Assembly (NCBI GenBank): GCA_944371685.1
Contig: CALVXV010000082.1
Span: 1 to 5,305 of the forward strand
Length of the DNA: 5,305 nt
Reading direction: 5' to 3'
Source: an uncultured Bacilli bacterium
Lineage (GTDB): Bacteria; Bacillota_I; Bacilli_A; RF39; UBA660
Shown: piece by piece, positions 1 through 5,123 of the stretch
Layout of the letters: each line of letters opens with the position of its first letter
Position numbering within the stretch: position 1 is the stretch's first letter
Notes under the pieces: generated by a model
Seen by the model: the letters and a program-made list of their open reading frames with translations, nothing else
Told to the model about the DNA's origin: nothing
Database searches by the model: none
Made by a program: the position numbers and the translations under genes

Positions 1-5
1 TTTTT

Positions 6-25
6 CACCTATGTTAATTTTAGCA
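6..25 (-). promoter_or_regulatory. Putative extended -10 promoter and ribosome binding site of a - strand gene beyond the left edge
   Basis: On the - strand, bases 25 to 17 read TGCTAAAAT, an extended -10 box with one mismatch to TGNTATAAT. Six bases later comes AGGTG (10 to 6), a plausible Shine-Dalgarno sequence. The same arrangement precedes the CPBP gene and rbfA in this window. A start codon would be expected at or just past the left edge, so the gene itself cannot be seen. No convincing -35 box is present; the T-run of the CPBP terminator lies just upstream. The call is inferred from motif spacing only. Confidence 0.4.
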
Positions 26-30
26 CATTT

Positions 31-51
31 AAAAAAAAGACAAAAGTCTTT
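31..51 (-). terminator. Intrinsic terminator of the CPBP protease gene, overlapping its stop codon
   Basis: On the - strand, AAAGAC (51 to 46), a TTTT loop (45 to 42) and GTCTTT (41 to 36) form a 6-bp stem. It is followed by five more T (35 to 31), which makes a run of eight T with the stem's own. The stem begins inside the TAA stop codon at 52 to 50. With only two G-C pairs it is a weak terminator, but position and T-run fit the role. Confidence 0.5.
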
Positions 52-754
52 ATGAAAATATGAATAAAAAAGTTTGTAAAGCGAGAATGAGACCGTTATG
101 CATGAAGTGGAAAAAGGTTGATACGAGGATGTTATTGGTTTTTTTAAGCATGTATGAAAAGGCAATTCCACAACTACAATATGATAGTAGATATAATGGA
201 AATAATTCATTTAAAGGATTAGTTATTAAGTGTAGTCCACCAAAGATTAAGCTTGAAATAGTTATGAAAAGAAAGTCGTTTTTGAATATGGCTCTAAAGC
301 CTAATCTAAAGACACTTTCTTCTAAAAGTGGGGCAAGAATTACGGCTGATATGAAGGTATATATTGGTAAAGATGTAAATTCGGTTCTGATAGCTGTTTC
401 ATTGGTTGATAGACCGCCGCCTAATATATTTATAAAGATGTTTGAGGCCATCATAGTTATTAGACCGATAATATAATATTTTAAGTTTTGATTGAAATAT
501 TTTTGATGGTTTTTCTTTATATCTTGAAAAGCTGATTTGTATTCTTTTTCAAATATGTAATATATAATCATCATCATTAATAGTTCTACAGATAGGGTGT
601 AGATTACTTTAATGATTGTTGGAAGTTCGTTTGTATTTATATTAAGTAGGGCGAATGGTAGAGCCTGAAAATAACTAAAGAAGAAATAAATAAATATGAC
701 TATCGCACCTTTTAATATATATGTCCAATTGTTTTGTTTTGTTTTTGTTATCAT
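50..754 (-). CDS. CPBP family intramembrane glutamic-type endopeptidase (Rce1/Abi-like)
   Basis: A 234-residue polytopic membrane protein with the three signatures of the CPBP (CAAX protease and bacteriocin-processing) family. These are EExxxR at residues 145-150 (EESVFR), FxxxH at 171-175 (FGGLH) and HxxxN at 216-220 (HFMHN). In the family these Glu and His residues, sited in membrane helices, form the catalytic centre. Hydrophobic segments lie near residues 12-34, 47-68, 92-112, 130-145, 160-178, 184-203 and 208-233. Length is normal for the bacterial family. The ATG at 754 is chosen because AAAGGTG lies five bases upstream (766 to 760). It is transcribed away from the nusA operon, so the context says nothing about its substrate. 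Known relatives process prenylated proteins or peptides, act in bacteriocin immunity, or are uncharacterised. The family call is firm; the target is unknown. Confidence 0.93.
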   Translation of the reverse strand: MITKTKQNNWTYILKGAIVIFIYFFFSYFQALPFALLNINTNELPTIIKVIYTLSVELLMMMIIYYIFEKEYKSAFQDIKKNHQKYFNQNLKYYIIGLITMMASNIFINILGGGLSTNETAIRTEFTSLPIYTFISAVILAPLLEESVFRLGFRAIFKNDFLFITISSLIFGGLHLITNPLNELFPLYLLSYCSCGIAFSYMLKKTNNILVSTFFHFMHNGLILALQTFLFIFS

Positions 755-759
755 TTTAT

Positions 760-778
760 CACCTTTATCATTATAGCA
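760..778 (-). promoter_or_regulatory. Extended -10 promoter and ribosome binding site of the CPBP gene
   Basis: On the - strand, bases 778 to 770 read TGCTATAAT, a perfect extended -10 box. The ribosome binding site AAAGGTG (766 to 760) starts only three bases after it, and the ATG is at 754. A start point about seven bases past the box would fall inside the binding site, leaving a leader of roughly 9-11 bases. No good -35 hexamer is seen at 16-18 bases spacing, as is usual for extended -10 promoters. Confidence 0.6.
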
Positions 779-849
779 CGTATTTGGTGAAAAAAGATAG
801 ATAATGTAAGATGGTTTATAAGAAAAAACTATTAAAAGTAGTAAAATTG

Positions 850-858
850 TGATATAAT
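850..858 (+). promoter_or_regulatory. Extended -10 promoter of the rimP-nusA-rnpM-infB operon
   Basis: TGATATAAT at 850-858 is a perfect extended -10 box. The hexamer 17 bases upstream (830-835, TATTAA) is a poor -35, so recognition probably rests on the extended -10. Transcription would start near 865, giving a leader of about 58 bases that includes the 876-899 hairpin and the rimP ribosome binding site. It lies back to back with the CPBP promoter; the two -10 boxes are about 70 bases apart. Confidence 0.7.
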
Positions 859-875
859 GGCTATAGACGTGCAGA

Positions 876-899
876 AAAGAGTGGGCTATCCCACTCTTT
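876..899 (+). promoter_or_regulatory. Leader RNA hairpin of the nusA operon
   Basis: AAAGAGTGGG (876-885), a CTAT loop (886-889) and CCCACTCTTT (890-899) make a perfect 10-bp stem in the untranslated leader. It lies between the promoter and the ribosome binding site, which begins ten bases further on. Only three T follow within the stem and then AATG, so it is a poor classical terminator. A regulatory or RNA-protecting role is more likely. The 3' arm runs into a boxA-like string (CTCTTTAA, 894-901). The arm can also pair with 919-926 over the rimP start codon. The stem is directly seen; the function is inferred. NusA operons are autoregulated in other bacteria, which makes a control element here plausible. 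Confidence 0.7.
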
Positions 900-909
900 A
901 ATGTAGTTT

Positions 910-917
910 AGGAGGTG
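910..917 (+). promoter_or_regulatory. Strong ribosome binding site fixing the rimP start
   Basis: AGGAGGTG at 910-917 is a near-perfect Shine-Dalgarno sequence. It ends five bases before the GTG at 923. The in-frame GTG at 917 overlaps this site and so cannot be the start. Confidence 0.85.
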
Positions 918-922
918 TGAGA

Positions 923-1183
923 GTGGAAGATAGAATTAGAGATTTACTTGAAAAGGCTATCGAAGATGCTGGATATATCTTAGATGAGGTGTTTTATGGT
1001 AAAGAAGATAATGTGAATACTTTAAGGCTAGTGATTGATAAGTCTGGATATATTAATGTTGGCGATTGCGTTAAAGTAAATGAAATTGTCAATCCAATAT
1101 TAGATGAAGCTGATCCGATTAGTGAAAGTTATGTTTTGGACATATGTTCTAAAGAGAAGGGAAGTGATGAAGATGGACAGTAA
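923..1183 (+). CDS. rimP: Short ribosome maturation factor RimP, N-terminal domain only
   Basis: An 86-residue protein matching the N-terminal alpha/beta domain of RimP, the factor that helps assemble the 30S subunit. Supporting features are a helix DRIRDLLEKAIEDAGYIL (3-20), the strand LRLVIDKSGYI (34-44), a helix ending in NPILDEADPI (57-66), and the strand SYVLDIC (69-75). Typical RimP is about 150 residues: after DPI it continues with a strand and an SSPG-type linker into an SH3-like C-terminal domain. Here the linker is replaced by SKEKGSDEDGQ and a TAA stop. nusA already begins at 1167, so no C-terminal remnant can be hidden in another frame. GTG at 923 is chosen because it sits five bases after AGGAGGTG. 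The gene heads the operon and overlaps nusA by 17 bases. Family identification rests on the N-domain and its position before nusA. Whether the one-domain form works like full RimP is unknown. Confidence 0.85.
   Translation: MEDRIRDLLEKAIEDAGYILDEVFYGKEDNVNTLRLVIDKSGYINVGDCVKVNEIVNPILDEADPISESYVLDICSKEKGSDEDGQ
1155..1162 (+). promoter_or_regulatory. Ribosome binding site for nusA inside rimP
   Basis: AGAAGGGA at 1155-1162 lies four bases before the ATG at 1167 and ten before the second ATG at 1173. Counting from AGAAGG the gaps are six and twelve, so the first ATG is better placed. The site is within the rimP coding sequence, which favours translational coupling. Confidence 0.6.
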
Positions 1184-2327
1184 AAAATTTAAATTAGCTG
1201 TGGATAATTTGTCAAAAGAAAAAGGGATTGATAAAGATGTTATTTATGATGCGATGGAATTAGCACTTACGAGTGCTTATAAGAAAAATTACCATTCACT
1301 TTCAAATGTGCGCATTGATATTAATAGGGAAACTGGAGAGATAAAGATATTTTCTTATAAAACCGTGGTTTTTAATGAGATGTATGAAAAAGAAGATGGA
1401 GTTTTAGAAAAAGAAATAGTTACTGATGAAGATGGTAATGAAAAAGAAGTTTTAAAAGAATTCCATTTTGATGATAGAATTCATATTACTTTAGAAGAAG
1501 CGAGAAAAAAGGTTCCTGATATTAAGGTCGGAGAGACTATTGAAGAAGAAGTTACACCTAAGGATTTTGGTAGAGTAGCAGCGGCAACGGCCAAACAGGT
1601 GGTAGTTCAAAAAATTAGGGAAGCTGAAAGAGAGATTATTAATAATGAGTTTGCGGATAAGCAAGATGAGATGATGAGCGGATTAGTAGCTATGGAAGAT
1701 GTTCGTAATTACTATATTGATTTAGGAAGAACGCAAGGAATTTTACCTAAGAGTGAGATTATTCCTGGTGAGACAATTAAGATGGGATCTAGTATTAAGG
1801 TTTATATTACTAAAGTTGAGAATAATTCTAAAGGACCTTTAATTTTACTTTCTAGGAAACATTATGGGTTTGTTAAGAGACTTTTTGAACTTGAAATTCC
1901 AGAGATTAATGAAGGCATTATTTTAATTTATAGTGTAGCTAGAGATGCTGGTAATAGGACGAAGATTGCAGTTTATTCAGAGAATCCTAATGTCGATCCA
2001 GTTGGAGCTTGTATTGGTGAACATGGAAGCAGAATTAACCGTATTATTTCTGAGCTTAATGGCGAGAAGATTGATATTGTTAAATATGAAAATGATGAGG
2101 CTAGATTTATCGAGAATGCTTTGAGTCCGGCTCGTAATTTACACGTTTTTGTAACTGATGAGAAGAAAAAAGAAGCTTTAGTAGTAGCTGATGATGAAGA
2201 TTTGTCGCTTGCTATTGGAAAAAAAGGCATGAATGTTAAATTAGCAGCGCGTCTTACACATTTTAAAATTGATGTAGAGACTACTGCGCAAGCGAAAGAA
2301 AAAGGTATTAATATTTATGAAGGTTAG
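1167..2327 (+). CDS. nusA: Transcription termination/antitermination factor NusA
   Basis: A 386-residue NusA, which binds RNA polymerase and nascent RNA and modulates pausing, termination and rRNA antitermination. The RNA-polymerase-binding N-terminal domain spans about 1-160 and includes EEVTPKDFGRVAAATAKQVV and REAEREIINNEF. An S1 domain follows (about 167-236), then KH1 with a GEHG loop at 284-287 and KH2 with GKKG at 351-354. The protein stops soon after KH2, as in other Bacillota, without the acidic repeats of E. coli NusA. The N-terminal domain carries an acidic insertion of about 25 residues (76-100) relative to B. subtilis NusA as recalled. ATG 1167 is preferred over 1173 on ribosome-binding-site spacing; upstream in-frame codons lie inside rimP and lack such a site. 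It overlaps rimP by 17 bases and rnpM by 11. Confidence 0.97.
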   Translation: MKMDSKKFKLAVDNLSKEKGIDKDVIYDAMELALTSAYKKNYHSLSNVRIDINRETGEIKIFSYKTVVFNEMYEKEDGVLEKEIVTDEDGNEKEVLKEFHFDDRIHITLEEARKKVPDIKVGETIEEEVTPKDFGRVAAATAKQVVVQKIREAEREIINNEFADKQDEMMSGLVAMEDVRNYYIDLGRTQGILPKSEIIPGETIKMGSSIKVYITKVENNSKGPLILLSRKHYGFVKRLFELEIPEINEGIILIYSVARDAGNRTKIAVYSENPNVDPVGACIGEHGSRINRIISELNGEKIDIVKYENDEARFIENALSPARNLHVFVTDEKKKEALVVADDEDLSLAIGKKGMNVKLAARLTHFKIDVETTAQAKEKGINIYEG

Positions 2328-2577
2328 AAAAATACCGATGAGGATGTGTGTGGTTACGAGAGAAAAATTACCTAAAAGCGAACTTATTAGAGTGGTTAAG
2401 ACACCTACAGGTGAAGTTATAATTGATGAAAGTGGAAAAGCTAATGGTAGGGGAGCTTATTTAAAAAAAGATAAGGAAGTATTTTTAAAGGCTAAAAAGA
2501 GTAATATATTAAATAAGCAATTAGAAGTAACGGTTCCTTTAGAGATTTTTGATGAACTTGATAAATTATTAGATTAA
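2317..2577 (+). CDS. rnpM: RNase P modulator RnpM (YlxR family RNA-binding protein)
   Basis: An 86-residue basic protein with the YlxR hallmarks. These are RMCVVTREKLPKSELIRVV (9-27), the strand GEVIIDESGKANG (32-44) and the GRGAY motif (44-48), followed by a lysine-rich helix. In B. subtilis the protein formerly called YlxR binds the RNase P RNA and modulates its activity, hence RnpM. The same role is inferred here from family membership. Its position between nusA and infB is the classical one. The ATG at 2317 overlaps the end of nusA by 11 bases. Only a weak binding site (AAAGGT, 2301-2306) precedes it, so translation probably depends on ribosomes finishing nusA. It ends with tandem in-frame stops, TAA then TAG (2575-2580). 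The ylxQ gene that follows it in B. subtilis is absent. Confidence 0.93.
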   Translation: MKVRKIPMRMCVVTREKLPKSELIRVVKTPTGEVIIDESGKANGRGAYLKKDKEVFLKAKKSNILNKQLEVTVPLEIFDELDKLLD

Positions 2578-2597
2578 TAGAAAAGAGGTGTTTATAA

Positions 2598-4694
2598 ATG
2601 ATGAGTGTTAGAGAGTATGCGGAAGATATTAACCGTGATGTGACAGAGGTGCTTGAAAAGTGTGCTTTGCTGGATATTGATGTTAAGATGGAAGATGATA
2701 TGCTTGACGATGAAGCAATTACGATGCTGGATAATAGCTTCGATGAAATAAGCGAAGAAATGGAAGATGAAGAAATTGCTGAAGAAGTTGCTTTGGAAGA
2801 AAGTAGTATGAAGGATACAAAGAGTAGTTCTAAGAAAAAGAATTTAAAGAATGTTAAGAAAAATGATAGTAAAAAAAGTTTAGCACAAAAGAAAAAGGCG
2901 ATGTATAAGAGTAAAGAAAAGTTACAAAGTAATGCACCTATTTGTGATGAAAATGTCGTTTTATATAAAGAAAATATGACTATTTCAGAATTGGCATCAG
3001 CGATGGGGGTTACAGCAAGTGAGATTATTAAGAAGTTATTTTCTTTGGGCATTATGGTTAATATTAATAGTTCTATTTCCTTTGATAATGCGGAGATTAT
3101 TGCACTTGATTATGGTAAGGAACTAAAGAAAGAAGAAACAGCCAATGTGGCTAATTTTGAGGAATTTGAAGTTAATGATAAAGAAGAAGATTTGGTTCCA
3201 AGACCACCAGTAGTTACGATTATGGGTCATGTCGATCATGGTAAGACAACTTTACTTGATGCTATTCGTAAGACTAATGTGGCGGAAGGTGAAGCTGGAG
3301 GTATTACGCAAGCTATTTCGGCTTATCAGGTGAAACATAATGATAAACTTATTACTTTTATAGATACTCCAGGTCATGCGGCTTTTACTGAGATGCGAGC
3401 TAGAGGGGCAAGTATTACAGATATTGTTATTATAATTGTGGCGGCAGATGATGGGGTTATGCCACAGACTAGAGAAGCTATAGATCATGCGAAGGCAGCT
3501 AAGGTACCAATTATTGTTGCTATTAATAAGATGGATAAGCCTGGTGCTAATCCTGATAAAGTTATGACGGAAATGGCCGAGGCTGGACTTATGCCAGAAC
3601 AGTGGGGCGGAGATATTATTTTTACTAAAATATCAGCGGTTACTGGTGAAGGTATAAGTGAATTACTTGAAAATATTTTATTGATTGCTGAAGTTAATAA
3701 TTACAGAGCTAATCCAAATCGTTATGCGATGGGTACGGTAGTTGAATCTAGGCTTAATAAACATGTAGGTCCAGTAATTACAGTACTTGTTCAAAACGGA
3801 ACTTTACGTTTGGGTGATCCAATTGTTGTAGGTACGACTTTTGGTAAGATTAGAACACTTAGAAATGATAGAGGCGAAGAAGTTACTAAGGCTTTACCTT
3901 CACAACCGGTTGAGATTACAGGTTTAAATGAAGTACCTTCGGCTGGTGATAGATTTATGACTTTTGCGACTGAAAAAGAAGCTAAAAACATTGCTTCTAA
4001 GCGAGTAGAGAAAGCTAAGGCTTTGGAAAATAAAGCTAAATCAGCTGTTTCTTTGGATGATTTATTTGCAAAGATTGGTGAAGGTTTGAAAGAGATAAAT
4101 GTAATTATTAAAGCTGATGTGAATGGTAGTAGTGAAGCTGTAAAAAATAGTTTGCAAAAGATTGAAGTTGAAGGGGTTAAGATTAATGTTATTAGAAGTA
4201 GTGTTGGTGGCATTACAGAGAGTGATATTGTTTTAGCTAAGGCTTCAAAGGCAATTATTATAGGATTTAATGTGAGACCTTCTAAGATAATAGCTGATAA
4301 AGCTAAAGAGGAAGGTGTGGAAATTAGATTTTATAATATAATTTATAAGGCTGTTGAGGAAATGGAGGCAGCGATGAAGGGAATGCTTGATCCTGAGTTT
4401 GAAGAAAAAGTACTTGGAACAGCCGAGATTAGACAAATTTTTAAATTTTCTAAGGTTGGAAATATTGCGGGATGTTCTGTTAGTGATGGAGTGATTAAAA
4501 GAGATGCCCAGGCTAGAGTTATTCGTGATGGTGTAGTAATATATGATGGTAAAATAGGCTCATTACAACATGAGAAAGATAGTGTTAAAGAAGTTAAAAA
4601 AGGCTATGAGTGTGGCATTACGATTGATGGCTTTAATGATATTAAAGTCGGAGATACTATTGAAGCATATGAAATGGTAGAAGTAAAAGGGTAG
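2598..4694 (+). CDS. infB: Translation initiation factor IF-2
   Basis: A 698-residue IF-2, the GTPase that brings fMet-tRNA to the 30S subunit and promotes 50S joining. Residues 1-48 form a first IF2_N-like module and about 122-175 a second (MTISELASAMGVTASEIIKKL from 127). Between them lies a low-complexity linker, glutamate-rich at 50-70 and lysine-rich at 72-108. The G domain is complete: G1 GHVDHGKT (210-217), G2 GGITQ (234-238), G3 DTPGH (256-260, with the catalytic His 260), G4 NKMD (310-313) and G5 SAVTG (346-350). Domain II spans about 370-465, C1 about 485-590, and the fMet-tRNA-binding C2 about 607-692 (with NIAGC and YECGI). ATG 2598 lies seven bases after AGAGGTG (2584-2590); a second ATG follows at 2601. 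The gap from rnpM is 20 bases. One oddity is that switch I reads GGITQAISAY, where the usual form is GGITQHIGAY. Confidence 0.98.
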   Translation: MMSVREYAEDINRDVTEVLEKCALLDIDVKMEDDMLDDEAITMLDNSFDEISEEMEDEEIAEEVALEESSMKDTKSSSKKKNLKNVKKNDSKKSLAQKKKAMYKSKEKLQSNAPICDENVVLYKENMTISELASAMGVTASEIIKKLFSLGIMVNINSSISFDNAEIIALDYGKELKKEETANVANFEEFEVNDKEEDLVPRPPVVTIMGHVDHGKTTLLDAIRKTNVAEGEAGGITQAISAYQVKHNDKLITFIDTPGHAAFTEMRARGASITDIVIIIVAADDGVMPQTREAIDHAKAAKVPIIVAINKMDKPGANPDKVMTEMAEAGLMPEQWGGDIIFTKISAVTGEGISELLENILLIAEVNNYRANPNRYAMGTVVESRLNKHVGPVITVLVQNGTLRLGDPIVVGTTFGKIRTLRNDRGEEVTKALPSQPVEITGLNEVPSAGDRFMTFATEKEAKNIASKRVEKAKALENKAKSAVSLDDLFAKIGEGLKEINVIIKADVNGSSEAVKNSLQKIEVEGVKINVIRSSVGGITESDIVLAKASKAIIIGFNVRPSKIIADKAKEEGVEIRFYNIIYKAVEEMEAAMKGMLDPEFEEKVLGTAEIRQIFKFSKVGNIAGCSVSDGVIKRDAQARVIRDGVVIYDGKIGSLQHEKDSVKEVKKGYECGITIDGFNDIKVGDTIEAYEMVEVKG

Positions 4695-4717
4695 AATATT
4701 ATTTTGGACAGCAGATG

Positions 4718-4746
4718 AAAAAAATTAGTAATAAACTAGTTTTTTT
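4718..4746 (+). terminator. AT-rich terminator-like hairpin between infB and rbfA
   Basis: AAAAAAATTAGT (4718-4729), an AATAA loop (4730-4734) and ACTAGTTTTTTT (4735-4746) form a 12-bp stem with one G-T wobble and one G-C pair. The seven T at the end resemble a terminator tail, and by symmetry it could act on either strand. With so few G-C pairs the hairpin is weak, so read-through into rbfA is likely. Its last T is also the first base of the extended -10 box of the next promoter. Confidence 0.5.
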
Positions 4747-4754
4747 GCTATAAT
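4746..4754 (+). promoter_or_regulatory. Extended -10 promoter for rbfA
   Basis: TGCTATAAT at 4746-4754 is a perfect extended -10 box, identical to the one before the CPBP gene. The expected start point, about seven bases on, is near 4761, the first base of the ribosome binding site GAAAGGG (4761-4767). The leader would be only about 15 bases. No good -35 is seen at 16-18 bases spacing. Together with the hairpin just upstream, this suggests rbfA can be transcribed separately from infB. Confidence 0.65.
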
Positions 4755-4775
4755 CGTGTTGAAAGGGTTGATAAT

Positions 4776-5123
4776 ATGAGTAATATTAAAACAGAAAGAA
4801 TTTCAGATGCTTTAATAGAACAGATTAGTTATATTATTGCTACTGAGGTTAAAAATAAAGATATTAATTTTGTGACAATTACAGATGTTAAAGTTAGTAG
4901 TGATTTAAGTTATGCAAAGGTTTATTTTACGGTTTTAGATGAGAGTAAGATTGATGATACTACTAAAGCATTGAAAGAGGCAAGTGGTTTTATTCGTCAT
5001 GAACTTCGTGATAGAGTTGATATTAGACAAATTCCAGAATTAACATTTGTGTATGATGATTCTATTAAGAATGCCCAAAAGATTGAAGATATTATTGAGA
5101 AGATACATGAAGAAGGTAAATAA
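4776..5123 (+). CDS. rbfA: 30S ribosome-binding factor RbfA
   Basis: A 115-residue protein of normal RbfA length. RbfA is a single KH-like domain that binds the 30S subunit and aids 16S rRNA 5'-end maturation and cold adaptation. Family features are the N-terminal helix RISDALIEQISYIIATEV (8-25), the strand pair FVTITDVKVSSDLSYAKVYF (32-51), and the AxG kink ASG at 69-71. They are followed by FIRHELRDRVDIRQIPELTFVYDDS (72-96). The ATG at 4776 is eight bases after GAAAGGG (4761-4767). It lies 81 bases after infB, behind the hairpin and its own promoter. ylxP, which precedes rbfA in B. subtilis, is absent, and truB does not follow within the window. Confidence 0.97.
   Translation: MSNIKTERISDALIEQISYIIATEVKNKDINFVTITDVKVSSDLSYAKVYFTVLDESKIDDTTKALKEASGFIRHELRDRVDIRQIPELTFVYDDSIKNAQKIEDIIEKIHEEGK

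Noticed and set aside
60..476. 138-codon open frame on the + strand
   Set aside because: It lies antisense to the CPBP protease gene, whose three family motifs are unmistakable, and it has no recognisable protein features or binding site.
876..902. Leader hairpin as a simple intrinsic terminator of upstream transcription
   Set aside because: The upstream gene runs the other way, the hairpin lies downstream of the operon's own promoter, and it is not followed by a T-run.
917..925. GTG at 917 as the rimP start
   Set aside because: It lies inside the AGGAGGTG binding site; the GTG at 923 has correct spacing.
1973..2230. 85-codon - strand open frame in nusA
   Set aside because: It is antisense to the KH domains, with low-complexity Ser-rich composition and no binding site.
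2492..3052. 186-codon open frame on the - strand, very rich in Ser, Phe and Leu
   Set aside because: It is the antisense shadow of the Lys/Glu-rich linker of IF-2 and the end of rnpM, so the composition follows from the opposite strand.
3252..4436. Several - strand open frames of 63-140 codons inside infB
   Set aside because: All are antisense to conserved GTPase and C-terminal domain sequence and have no family motifs.
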